Shown piece by piece: positions 43,165-52,083 of a stretch of 64,000 nt of DNA. The notes under the pieces are model-generated. The model was not told the origin of the DNA and made no database searches. It saw only the letters and a program-made list of their open reading frames with translations. Source of the stretch: an uncultured Rhodobacterales bacterium (lineage in GTDB: Bacteria > Pseudomonadota > Alphaproteobacteria > Rhodobacterales > Rhodobacteraceae); contig CAIQOV010000049.1 in NCBI GenBank assembly GCA_903873585.1, forward strand, positions 62,001 to 126,000, written 5' to 3'. The translations under genes were made by a program, and so were the position numbers. The stretch's first letter is position 1, and the number at the start of each line of letters is the position of its first letter.

Positions 43165-44298
43165 CTACTGCACGCCGTTATAAACCGCCCGTGACCCTGC
43201 GAACATGCCGGTGAACAGCCGCACGGTGTTGGTTGTATTCACCAGCGTGCTTTCGGTGACCAGCACCAAATCGCGATCCTGAATCATGAAAGACCCCGCG
43301 CTGAACAGCCCGTCGGCTTTGGTCAGGTCAAAGGCGAACACCATCTGCGCTTTGGGCGGCCCCTGCGTCGCTTTGGCGCTGACCGCTGCGGCCGGATAGG
43401 CGCGCAACACCAAGATGGCCCTAGGGTTGGCCATGTCTTGGTTGACCCCGCCTATCAACGACATCGCCTCTAGCGTCGTCACGGTGTCGCGCGGGAAGTC
43501 GATCACCGTCTCGCGCCCTGCTGCGCCGAGCGACAGGAAATAGCGCTTGTCGGGCTGAACAAAGATTTTGTCGTTGCCGATCAAGGTTGTATCAAGCTCT
43601 GGATGCGACAGCAGCTTTTCTGCGGCAATCGTGTACATCTTGCCGCCGCGCTGCAAATTCACCTGCGGGTTGGCCATGTTGCCCGGAATGCCACCAGATT
43701 GCGCCAAGGCTGACGTGATCGTCATCCCCGCATCGGCCAAAGGCAAAGTGCCGGGGTTGGGCACGCCGGATATAACGTGGACCGAGTTCTGCAACCCCGC
43801 CACCGCGTTCAATTGCACTTGGGCCGAGGGGATGATCTCGTGAAGCTTCCCCTCTACCTTGCTGCGCGCGGCTGTGGCGGTCATGCCCGCCACCTGCACA
43901 TCGCCGACATAGGGCAAAAAGATCGTGCCCGCGCTAGAGACTCGCAGGTCGGGCAGTTGGATAACCTTCTGTCCCGCCTGACCAAGCAATGAGGATTCGT
44001 CATTGTCCCACACCGCAAGGCTTACCCTGTCGCCCGCCTGAATGATGGCGTCGGGTGCCACGGTTTTGTGCGCGATCCAGTCGGTGTTTTGAACGGGGTG
44101 GCTGTTGGGCCAAGATTGAACGGTGGCCAGCGTGTCTTGCGTCACCATCTGAACCGCAAAGGTCGACCCCGCAGCTTGGGCCCCCGCGACAACTTGTTGC
44201 ATATTCGCAACGTCTTGGGGCGCGCTACAGGCCGACAGCGCGAAAGCCAAACCGAAAGCACAAAGCCTATGGCCGCTAGGCCGTAACAACTGACGCAT
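43165..44298 (-). CDS. polysaccharide export lipoprotein (Wza/GfcE/BexD family)
   Basis: A 377-residue outer-membrane polysaccharide export protein. The N-terminus has the lipobox LSAC at about residue 22. The export domain contains AGDRVSLAVWDN and LPDLRVSSAGTIFLPYVGDVQVAG, the SLBB-type repeats follow (VHVISGVPNPGTLPLADAGMTITSALAQSGG; RETVIDFPRDTVTTLEAMSLIGG). It is divergent from yjbH across a 205-bp regulatory region, in an EPS/capsule export context. Confidence 0.9.
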   Translation of the reverse strand: MRQLLRPSGHRLCAFGLAFALSACSAPQDVANMQQVVAGAQAAGSTFAVQMVTQDTLATVQSWPNSHPVQNTDWIAHKTVAPDAIIQAGDRVSLAVWDNDESSLLGQAGQKVIQLPDLRVSSAGTIFLPYVGDVQVAGMTATAARSKVEGKLHEIIPSAQVQLNAVAGLQNSVHVISGVPNPGTLPLADAGMTITSALAQSGGIPGNMANPQVNLQRGGKMYTIAAEKLLSHPELDTTLIGNDKIFVQPDKRYFLSLGAAGRETVIDFPRDTVTTLEAMSLIGGVNQDMANPRAILVLRAYPAAAVSAKATQGPPKAQMVFAFDLTKADGLFSAGSFMIQDRDLVLVTESTLVNTTNTVRLFTGMFAGSRAVYNGVQ

Positions 44299-44412
44299 AA
44301 TAGATCCCTAAGGCCTGTCAAAATCGAACAGGATTGTCACAAGTGCCGCAGCATACCGACTGCCCCCTATGGGTCAACAAGAATAGCGGTAGCCCGCCGC
44401 TTGGTTCGGTGC

Positions 44413-44478
44413 GAATTTGTGAAATTCTAAGGGTGCGGTCAAATCTTGATTGTTGAAACGAAAGTGTTTACGAAAGTG
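44413..44478. promoter_or_regulatory. candidate control region between wza-like gene and yjbH
   Basis: An inverted repeat GAATTT-gtg-AAATTC (44413–44427) and a direct repeat ACGAAAGTG at 44458–44466 and 44470–44478 (12-bp period) lie within the 205-bp divergent region. Both are possible regulator sites; no promoter boxes could be fixed. Confidence 0.4.
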
Positions 44479-44503
44479 CGATAGAATTTGAAAGATCAAC
44501 CCA

Positions 44504-46648
44504 TTGCGCAAGCTCGTTTCATACCTGCGACCCTTCGGCCTTGCCGCTCTGTTTAACCTGATCGCCGCACTTTGCGCGCAAGCACAGATGCACCCCGATT
44601 TGAACCTGTCGGGGCAGACTGGCCTAATTGATATGCCCTCTGGTGAACAGATGGCGGATGGCTACCTTTCGCTTGACCATTCCCAATTCGGTCCGGTCGT
44701 CAGAAACGCCCTGCGGTTTCAAATCACCCCGCGCCTGTCAGGCACCTTTCGCTATGTCGGCCTGCATGATTATGAAAAACACCTGTGCCAGCCTGATTGT
44801 GCCGATGGCAAAGACACCTACACCTACTACGACCGCAACTTTGACATCAGCTATCAAATCCTGACGGAAAGCCGCTTTTTGCCCGCTGTCACGATCGGGG
44901 TGCAAGATTTTGTCGGGACGGGCCTGTTCTCGGCCGAATATGTGGCGGGCACTAAGGCGCTGGGCCCAAGGCTTAAGGTCACAGGTGGGGTCGGGTTCGG
45001 GCGGTTGGGCAGTTACAACGCCTTCGGCCAACCCTTCGGCCCACGCGAAAAGATCGACTTTGGCCTTGGGGGCAAGATTTCTTACAAGCAATGGTTTCAA
45101 GGGGATGCGGCCCTGTTTGGCGGGCTAGAGTATCAGATCACCCCCAAGTGGACCGCAAAGGCCGAATATTCCTCTGACGCTTATGCCGAGGAATCGGCTC
45201 GGCGCCGAATGTTTGACCGCAACAGCCCCATGAACTACGGGCTAGAGTATGCTCCCAACCCCGCCTTCCGCTTTGGTGTTTATGCGCTGTATGGCAGCGA
45301 AATTGGCCTCAGTTTAAGCGCCACGCTGAACCCCGATCAACGCCCGCAGGGCGGAATCGGCGGCCCTGCGCCCTTGCCCATCCGCCCGCGCCCTGCTGAC
45401 CGCGCGGCTTGGGCCCGCGATTGGGTGGCACAGCCCGACATAAACGAAGCCGTGACGCGCAGTTTGGCTGCAACGCTGAAGGATACGGGGATTGTCATTC
45501 AATCTGTCGGCCTGACGGCCACCACGGCGCAGGTCAGGTTTCAAAACACAACCTATGACGCCACGGCCCAAGCGATTGGCCGCCTTGCCCGCGCGATGGC
45601 TTGGGTTTTGCCCGCCTCGGTTGAACACTTCCAGATCGTGCCGGTCGAGCATGGCATGGCGGGCAGTATGGTTGTTGTGAACCGCACCGATCTAGAGCGG
45701 TTTGAATTCGCCCCCGACGGGGCCACCTTGCTGCGCGCGCAAACGCAAATCAAAACGCCGAGCGCGCCGCTGTCTGGCACCACGATCAACCCCGACCCCG
45801 CGCCGCGTTTAACGTGGTCTTTGCTGCCCTATGTTCACACCCGCCAGTTTGATCCGACCAACCCGCTGCAAGCCAGCCTTGGTCTGCGCCTGTCCGGCCA
45901 ATATGACCTTGCGCCCGGAATGTTCCTGTCCGGTGCTGTCACCGATGTGATTGTCAGCAGTATCAACGGGTCAGCCGATGAAACCTCTGTTCTGCCGCAC
46001 GTTCGGTCGAGTTCGGTGCTGTATGACACGCAGGCCAATCCTGATGTCGAAACCCTGACGCTGGCCTATTTCACGGGTCTTGCCCCCAACGTCTTTGGCC
46101 GCATCACCGCGGGTTATCTTGAACGCGGCTTTGCCGGTCTTTCCACCGAGGTGCTTTACCGCCCCACCAGCAAGCCTTGGGCCTTGGGGGTCGAGGCGAA
46201 CTCTGTCGCGCAGCGTGACACCGATGGGCTGTTGGGTTTTGGCCAGTACAGCTATGCGGTCGCGACAGGCCATGTGTCGGGCTATCTTGATCTGCGCGGC
46301 GGATACCACGCGCAAGTGGATGTGGGCCGCTATCTGGCGGGCGACAAAGGTGCCACGCTTAGCCTATCCCGAGAATTTGAGAATGGCTGGTCTGTCGGGG
46401 TTTACGCCACCAAAACCGATGTCTCGGCCGAGGATTTCGGCGAAGGCTCTTTTGACAAGGGCATCACGCTGCAAATTCCCTTGGCGTGGTTTTTCGGCAA
46501 GCCCACCCGCGATATGCGCACCACGACCATTCGGCCCATCGGGCGCGATGGCGGGGCGCGCTTGGAGGTGGACGACCGGCTGTATTCGGTTTTGCGCAGT
46601 TACGATCAGCGCAAGATCGACGCGCAATGGGGGCGGGTTTGGAAATGA
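44504..46648 (+). CDS. yjbH: YjbH/GfcD-type outer-membrane exopolysaccharide protein
   Basis: A 714-residue beta-barrel-type protein of the YjbH (DUF940) family, with a signal peptide ending at AQA. The mature start HPDLNLSGQTGLIDMPSGEQMADGYLS is the family hallmark. The C-terminal half is rich in alternate hydrophobic strands as in a barrel. The start codon is TTG at 44504, the only in-frame candidate after the stop at about 44489, with a weak ribosome site. It is coupled to the next gene by ATGA. It is proposed to work in export or modification of the polysaccharide. Confidence 0.88.
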   Translation: MRKLVSYLRPFGLAALFNLIAALCAQAQMHPDLNLSGQTGLIDMPSGEQMADGYLSLDHSQFGPVVRNALRFQITPRLSGTFRYVGLHDYEKHLCQPDCADGKDTYTYYDRNFDISYQILTESRFLPAVTIGVQDFVGTGLFSAEYVAGTKALGPRLKVTGGVGFGRLGSYNAFGQPFGPREKIDFGLGGKISYKQWFQGDAALFGGLEYQITPKWTAKAEYSSDAYAEESARRRMFDRNSPMNYGLEYAPNPAFRFGVYALYGSEIGLSLSATLNPDQRPQGGIGGPAPLPIRPRPADRAAWARDWVAQPDINEAVTRSLAATLKDTGIVIQSVGLTATTAQVRFQNTTYDATAQAIGRLARAMAWVLPASVEHFQIVPVEHGMAGSMVVVNRTDLERFEFAPDGATLLRAQTQIKTPSAPLSGTTINPDPAPRLTWSLLPYVHTRQFDPTNPLQASLGLRLSGQYDLAPGMFLSGAVTDVIVSSINGSADETSVLPHVRSSSVLYDTQANPDVETLTLAYFTGLAPNVFGRITAGYLERGFAGLSTEVLYRPTSKPWALGVEANSVAQRDTDGLLGFGQYSYAVATGHVSGYLDLRGGYHAQVDVGRYLAGDKGATLSLSREFENGWSVGVYATKTDVSAEDFGEGSFDKGITLQIPLAWFFGKPTRDMRTTTIRPIGRDGGARLEVDDRLYSVLRSYDQRKIDAQWGRVWK

Positions 46649-47328
46649 CGCGCAAGAAAACGGCCTGCCTTGTTGGTCTGCTTGGGCTGCTCGCCGGATG
46701 CGGCAACGATCAAACGGCGCAAGAAAGCCTGTCGCGCCTTCCCAAGGGAAAGGCGCTTGGGGCCATGGTGACGGCGATCTTCGTCAAACCACAGCCCTTC
46801 CGCGCCGATCCGGCGGCTGTGGCCACGGTGCGGGGGGCCTTGGAAAAGGCCGGTCAGCCTGTGCTTTTGGTGACGGTGCCATCGCGTGGCGCCGATTTGT
46901 TCGCGCCCTATGGCCAAAATGGGCCTGTCATCACATGGGCCACCTCTGCGCAGCAAAGCATCGCGCTAGACGATGGGCTGTTGGTGGCAACCCGTGGCTT
47001 TGGGCCAGATTTGATGTCGGCCTCTGTCCCAAGTCTGGCGCAAGTTTCGCGCGCTACGGGCACCAGTCACCGCGATTACTACGACCTGGATGGAGCGGAC
47101 CAAAACCGCCACTTTGCCTATGATTGCACCTTTGCGCCCGCTGGAATGGAAGCGGTTGAGGTTTTTGGCGCGACCTATCCCACGCGCAAAGTGACCGAAT
47201 CATGCGCTGGGCCTGATGCGTCGTTTGTGAACATCTACTGGTTTGATGCTGACGGTCGTCTGCGCCAAAGCGACCAGCACGCCACGCCGGGCCTGCCCAC
47301 AGTGCAAATCGGGCGCGTTGTTGACTGA
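46645..47328 (+). CDS. yjbF: YjbF/GfcB-type lipoprotein
   Basis: A 227-residue lipoprotein (lipobox LAGC, residues 17–20). The globular domain includes VTVPSRGADLFAPYGQNGPVITWAT and the late YDLDGADQNRHFAYDC, with YPTRKVTESC, as in the YjbF/GfcB family. The ATG at 46645 overlaps the yjbH stop. It acts at the outer membrane with YjbH and the Wza-type channel, by analogy with yjbEFGH and gfc loci of E. coli; the polysaccharide is unknown. Confidence 0.85.
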   Translation: MTRKKTACLVGLLGLLAGCGNDQTAQESLSRLPKGKALGAMVTAIFVKPQPFRADPAAVATVRGALEKAGQPVLLVTVPSRGADLFAPYGQNGPVITWATSAQQSIALDDGLLVATRGFGPDLMSASVPSLAQVSRATGTSHRDYYDLDGADQNRHFAYDCTFAPAGMEAVEVFGATYPTRKVTESCAGPDASFVNIYWFDADGRLRQSDQHATPGLPTVQIGRVVD

Positions 47329-47400
47329 CGGGTGGCGCGATCTTTACAAAGCGGCCCACTTAAGATATAACCAAAGTTGTGTTTCGTATGGAGACTTCGA

Positions 47401-47649
47401 ATGAAAAAACTTACCGCAACAATCTTGGCCCTGTGCCTGACTTCAACCGCTGTGTTTTCAGCACCCCTGATCCCTGCGCCAGCCACCGTTGCGGGTGGTG
47501 TCGGCGCGGCTGCACCTGTCGGTGCTGCGGCTGGTGTCGCTGGTGCGGCGGCTGGGATTGGCGCTATCGGCGGCGCGCTTGGACTTGGGCTTTTGGGCGT
47601 GGTGGCTGCCGTCGCGGTAAGTGGCGGCACAACATCCAAGACGAATTAA
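47401..47649 (+). CDS. GfcA/YjbE-like small secreted protein
   Basis: An 82-residue protein with signal peptide MKKLTATILALCLTSTAVFSA and a mature part almost only Gly, Ala and Val with a hydrophobic stretch (GGALGLGLLGVVAAVAV) and a Thr/Ser tail. E. coli YjbE and GfcA have the same look and the same neighbours. Position 73 bp after yjbF supports the assignment; sequence identity was not tested. Same architecture as the two small proteins at 35 kb. Confidence 0.72.
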   Translation: MKKLTATILALCLTSTAVFSAPLIPAPATVAGGVGAAAPVGAAAGVAGAAAGIGAIGGALGLGLLGVVAAVAVSGGTTSKTN

Positions 47650-47675
47650 CGAATAAATCGGCCCCTTTGCAAATT

Positions 47676-47704
47676 AGCAGGCGCGCAAGCTTGGTGCGCC
47701 TGCT
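47676..47704 (+). terminator. hairpin after the small protein
   Basis: A 9-bp stem AGCAGGCGC / GCGCCTGCT with an 11-nt loop; no strong T run, so termination is only probable. Confidence 0.55.
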
Positions 47705-47740
47705 ATAAAGTTTTGCGAACCGAACAAAGGGGAATCCGGT

Positions 47741-48586
47741 GTGCGTCGTCTACGGCTTCAGCCCGATTTTCTGGCCTTTCTGCTGCGCCTATACCGCCGC
47801 ACGGAACAGGCAGAGCTTGACCTGATCTCTGCCGGCGTGGCGTTTTTCGGCTTTCTGGCCTTGTTTCCCGCCGCTGCCGCGCTGATTGCGATTTGGGGCA
47901 CGGTGTTTGACCCTTCGGTGATCGAAACCCAGCTTGCCCTGTTGAAAGGCTTTCTGCCGCCCGATGCGCTGACGCTTTTGCAAGAACAGGTGCAAGCCCT
48001 GTTGCAAATGCGCGGCTCGCAACTGGGGTGGACAACGGCGCTATCAACCCTGTTTGCCCTTTGGTCGGCGCGGGCTGGGGTGGCGGCTTTGATACGGGGT
48101 TTGAATGCCATTCACCACATGCCCAACCGTCGCGGCGGGCACCATCAGTTGCAAGCCGTCTTGCTGACGCTTGCGCTGATTGGGCTGGCGCTGTCGGCCA
48201 TGCTGGTCACGGTTGTGGCACCGCTGATCATCGGCCTGCTGCCCTTGCCGGGGGATGATGCCGTGCTTTTGCACCGCGCGAACTTGGCGCTGGGGGTGGT
48301 TCTGGTGCTGTCCTCATTGGGGCTGGCCTATCGGTTTGGGCCAAACCACGGCGCAACGCATCCGCCGCTGTTCAGTTGGGGGTTGTTGGTGGCGGTGGTT
48401 TTGTGGGCAATGGCCGCGCGGGGCTTTATGTTGTATCTGGCGAACTTTCCGTCTTACAACCGCGTTTACGGATCCATTGGCGCGGTGGTTGTGCTGCTGA
48501 TCTGGCTTTACGTCAGCGCTTACACGGTTCTTTTGGGCGCTGCGGTTGATGCTGAATTGCACCGCAGGCGCAAACCTGACGCTTAG
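47741..48586 (+). CDS. YihY/BrkB family membrane protein
   Basis: A 281-residue protein with six hydrophobic segments. The family start DLISAGVAFFGFLALFPAAAALIAIWG and the late segments SIGAVVVLLIWLYVSAYTVLLGAAVDAEL are diagnostic. A role in transport or envelope function is proposed for the family, without an established substrate. The start is GTG at 47741 after an aaagggg ribosome site. Its stop is interleaved with that of the convergent tamB. Confidence 0.92.
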   Translation: MRRLRLQPDFLAFLLRLYRRTEQAELDLISAGVAFFGFLALFPAAAALIAIWGTVFDPSVIETQLALLKGFLPPDALTLLQEQVQALLQMRGSQLGWTTALSTLFALWSARAGVAALIRGLNAIHHMPNRRGGHHQLQAVLLTLALIGLALSAMLVTVVAPLIIGLLPLPGDDAVLLHRANLALGVVLVLSSLGLAYRFGPNHGATHPPLFSWGLLVAVVLWAMAARGFMLYLANFPSYNRVYGSIGAVVVLLIWLYVSAYTVLLGAAVDAELHRRRKPDA

Positions 48587-51500
48587 TAGTCGCGCGTCAG
48601 GAACAGGCCCAAACCTGTCGTCCCTTCGGAATCGGTATGGGTTTTGGCGGTGATATGGCGGCCAAGGTCATAGTTCAGGCTGATCGAGGATGTGCCCCCT
48701 TGCCCCATTGTCACTTCGCTATAAGCCTTATCGCCCAGATACTTACCCGCTGTCACCGTGGTGTTGCCCGTGCCATCGGCCTGCACGTCCAAGTTATCCA
48801 GCAAGGTCTTGCGCCGCAGCGCGCCCATCACGCCGTCACCCCCCCGACCTGCAAGCGACGCTACCGCAGAGGCCAGTTGCGCCGCCTGAAAAGCGCTGAT
48901 TTTGTCTAGCCCGCGATCAAACAACAGATGCGCCAGAACCTGTTCCTGCGGCAAATCGGGGGAAGAGGTAAAGGTGACGGCAGGGTTGGTCGCCTCTCCC
49001 TCGATCAGCACAGAGGACGTGATGCCCCCGCTTTCGATCCCCGCCAGAATGCGCACATAGGGCACCAAAGCGCCCTGCAATTGCACTTGCGCCTCTGTCA
49101 GAACCAGCCGCCGACCCAGAATATCCAACCGCCCCCGCAGCAGGTTGAACGCGCCCGATGGGGCGATCTTGGCCGTTGTGCCGCGCAAAATCAGCGTGCC
49201 GCCCAGTTCAGCATCTAGCCCGCGCCCCCGCACAAACACCTGATTGGGTGCAGACAGCGTTACATTCAGCGCATAGCCCGCGCCCCCACGCGCCGTGCCG
49301 CTGCTTGGCCCAAGCCCCGCGCGCTGACGGGTGGCCGCAGACGCCGCAGGCTCGTTGATATGGCGCAGGTCGGGCAAATCGCCCGCCACTGTGGCATTGG
49401 TTGAGGGGATTTGCAGCTCTGTCTTGCCAAGGCTGACTGCGCCCGCAATCACCCCTCCGCCAAAGGCTGGCCCGCTTAAGGTCAGCGAGCCTGTCGCCGT
49501 GGTTGCATAAAGCTGCGGGTCACGCAGAACCACACTGTCCAGCGCAAAGGTCAGGTCGGCGGGGTGCGGCGCTGTCAGCCCCATGCTGCCCGTAACCCCC
49601 AGCTTGCCGCCCGTGCTAACGCCGGCCTGCCCCGACAGTTGGGCGGTTCCGCGGCCAAGTCTGGCGGTCAAGGCGACCTCTTTCAGCGCAAAAGGCAGCG
49701 TCGGGTCAGCCAAACGCCCGCCGGAAAGCGCCACAGTGCCGTTAAGTGAGGAGAGCGCGAAGGGCCCGTTCAGCCTGACATCATAGCGCAAGGCACCCTC
49801 TAGCGACCTTGGCGCGATCAGAACGTTGGCAAGCGCTGCTGCGCTTGTACCGGTGATCTTAAGGTCAGCCGTTTTGTAATCGGGCGAAAGCGTGCCTGCG
49901 ACGGTGGCCTTCATCTGCGCAGGCCCTTGCACTGTCAGATCCAGCCCCATCCCGCCCGCCGTGCTGTGCGCCAAACCGGCAAGCTTCACAGTCCCCGGAA
50001 ACTTTGGCAGCAACAGGCCCAGATTGGCCAGTTGCGCTGACACGGTTAGGTCGCCCGCTTGGCCGTCGCTTGCGGCTGCAACCTTGGCCGTGATCTGGCC
50101 ATTGGCCAGATCAGCCGAGATAAGCCGCATCCCTTGCGACCCAAGCGCCAGCTTTGCCGAAAGCCTTGACGCGCCCCGCAACAGAATATCGCTTTGCGCT
50201 TGCCCTATCGCCAGATCACTGCTCGAAGCTTGCAGCGTCAAAACGCTGTCGCCCGCAGGCCCTTGCAGAGTCGCGGTGCCTTGCAGTGCGCCGCTATAGT
50301 TTGCGCCTAGAGCGGATAGATCGCCCAGTTGCACCGCTGCGGTCAGATCGGTGCGGCTATCGGTCAGCGTGCCCGACACGTTCGCCGACAGGCTTGCCGC
50401 TTGCAGGTTCAAGGCGCGCAGGGTTGTGCCCGTGACGTCGCGCTTGGCTGACAGAGTTAGCTTGCTCTCGCCCGCCAAAAGGCTGTCAACCTGCGCCACG
50501 CCCAAGCCCAAAGCTTGGCCCATCACCGATCCTGTCAGATCAAACGCCCCGCTTAACGGATCAAGGCTGCCCGTTAGATCAAAACCCGCCGCCCCCGTTA
50601 GGTTTTGCCCCGCAACGCCCGACAGGCGCGCGATGTCATCATATTGCCCAGAAACATGGCCCTGCAACGCCGCCATCTGGCCAAGGTTCCCCTTAGCCGT
50701 GATGGCATAACCGGGGGCGGTCAGCGACAGGTGGCTGATCTGCAACGCCCCCGTGCCCGCTTTCCAGCCGAAGACCACCGACCCGTTCACATCAGGCCCA
50801 ACCGCCGCCATCCACCCCGCATCGGGCAGCGCCAGCCCTGCGGCCGAAAGTTGCGCTGTGCCGTCAAACATCCCATCGCGCAAGCGCCCTTGGGCCGAGA
50901 TCGCAGCGCTTTTTGCCTTAAACCCGCCCCGCACCAACCCGTTGATCGCCGCATCAAACTGCCAGACATCGCTTTGCGCCTGATCATAGCGCAGCGTTAG
51001 GTCAGCCCCGTTCAGCGTGATCGGCAATGCAAAGGCAGACGGCAGCGTCACCACCCCCGCATCCTGCGCCATCCGCCCCGTCAGGTTCAGCTTGCGCGGA
51101 TTGCCCTGCGCGTCCAGCGACATAAAGCCGTCCAGCTGCAAGGCTTGCGATGTCAGCGACAGGGTATCAATCTGCAAAGCGCCATCCGCCGCGCGCTCGC
51201 CTTTCACGCTCAGCGCCGTGTCGGGGCCAAAGAAGGCGGCGTATTGCGGTAAGAACAGCGGGGTTACATCGCCGCCCAGTTGCGCCGCAAAGGCGCGGTT
51301 GCCCTGCGCGTCATCGGCAAGGGTCAGATGCCCCGCCAGCCGTGGTTGCCCATCGGTGGCCAGCGACACCTGCGCGTCAAACTGCGCCAGCGGTCCGTGG
51401 CCTGCCAAAGTAAGCTGTGTGGCAGGCGTGCGCGGAATATGCAGCAGGGTGGCCGCGATGCCGCCCGCATCTTCGGCTGCATCCAGCGACAGGTCTAAGA

Positions 51501-52083
51501 CCTGCGTGGCGTTGGAATAGCCCGCTTGCAGCTTGACATGGCCCTGTGGCCCCGCATCCAGCCGTTGCAAATCCAGATGGGCTGCGCCCTCACCGCCCGA
51601 CAGGGTTAGGTCCGCCGTAAGGCGCGCCTCAACCGCTTGGCCCAGAACAGACGGGCCCAACACCACCCTTTGTGCTGCGATAGACTTGATGCTGATCGAC
51701 ACGGGCAAATCGGGCAGCGCCCAAGGCTTGGCTGTCACCGCAGGCAGCGACGAGGTGGGCTGGCCCTGCGGCAATCGTTCAAGGTCAACCTCGCCCGCCG
51801 ACAGGTCGGTGATCTGAATTTGGCCGGAAAGCAGGGCGCTGCGGCTCCAATCCAGCTTTACGTCTTTCAGGGTCAGCCAAACGCCTTGCGCATCGGCGAT
51901 GGTCAGTTGCGCTAGGCTGGCTTGGGTCGACAAAGCGCCTGCAAAGCCGTCGATTGTCACAACCCGCCCTGCGCCGGATAGGCTGTCTTGCAGCCACGTC
52001 GTTAGAAAATCTTTGTCAGCCGCGCTGTCGGCCATGGCTGCCAAGGGCATCAGTCCAAGCGCAAGGGCGAACCAGAACCGCAT
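48583..52083 (-). CDS. tamB: translocation and assembly module protein TamB
   Basis: A 1166-residue AsmA-like bridge protein of the inner membrane. It has an N-terminal signal anchor (FWFALALGLMPLAAMA), long stretches of repeated beta (GLAL, LTISDAQG) sequence, and the C-terminal DUF490 with the family motif LAHLLFDRGLDKISAFQAAQLA and ending in GLGLFLTRDY. The track ORF (1295 aa) runs through the tamA frame; the ATG at 52083 overlaps the tamA stop (TGATG). It works with TamA for outer-membrane proteins or phospholipid transport. Confidence 0.94.
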   Translation of the reverse strand: MRFWFALALGLMPLAAMADSAADKDFLTTWLQDSLSGAGRVVTIDGFAGALSTQASLAQLTIADAQGVWLTLKDVKLDWSRSALLSGQIQITDLSAGEVDLERLPQGQPTSSLPAVTAKPWALPDLPVSISIKSIAAQRVVLGPSVLGQAVEARLTADLTLSGGEGAAHLDLQRLDAGPQGHVKLQAGYSNATQVLDLSLDAAEDAGGIAATLLHIPRTPATQLTLAGHGPLAQFDAQVSLATDGQPRLAGHLTLADDAQGNRAFAAQLGGDVTPLFLPQYAAFFGPDTALSVKGERAADGALQIDTLSLTSQALQLDGFMSLDAQGNPRKLNLTGRMAQDAGVVTLPSAFALPITLNGADLTLRYDQAQSDVWQFDAAINGLVRGGFKAKSAAISAQGRLRDGMFDGTAQLSAAGLALPDAGWMAAVGPDVNGSVVFGWKAGTGALQISHLSLTAPGYAITAKGNLGQMAALQGHVSGQYDDIARLSGVAGQNLTGAAGFDLTGSLDPLSGAFDLTGSVMGQALGLGVAQVDSLLAGESKLTLSAKRDVTGTTLRALNLQAASLSANVSGTLTDSRTDLTAAVQLGDLSALGANYSGALQGTATLQGPAGDSVLTLQASSSDLAIGQAQSDILLRGASRLSAKLALGSQGMRLISADLANGQITAKVAAASDGQAGDLTVSAQLANLGLLLPKFPGTVKLAGLAHSTAGGMGLDLTVQGPAQMKATVAGTLSPDYKTADLKITGTSAAALANVLIAPRSLEGALRYDVRLNGPFALSSLNGTVALSGGRLADPTLPFALKEVALTARLGRGTAQLSGQAGVSTGGKLGVTGSMGLTAPHPADLTFALDSVVLRDPQLYATTATGSLTLSGPAFGGGVIAGAVSLGKTELQIPSTNATVAGDLPDLRHINEPAASAATRQRAGLGPSSGTARGGAGYALNVTLSAPNQVFVRGRGLDAELGGTLILRGTTAKIAPSGAFNLLRGRLDILGRRLVLTEAQVQLQGALVPYVRILAGIESGGITSSVLIEGEATNPAVTFTSSPDLPQEQVLAHLLFDRGLDKISAFQAAQLASAVASLAGRGGDGVMGALRRKTLLDNLDVQADGTGNTTVTAGKYLGDKAYSEVTMGQGGTSSISLNYDLGRHITAKTHTDSEGTTGLGLFLTRDY

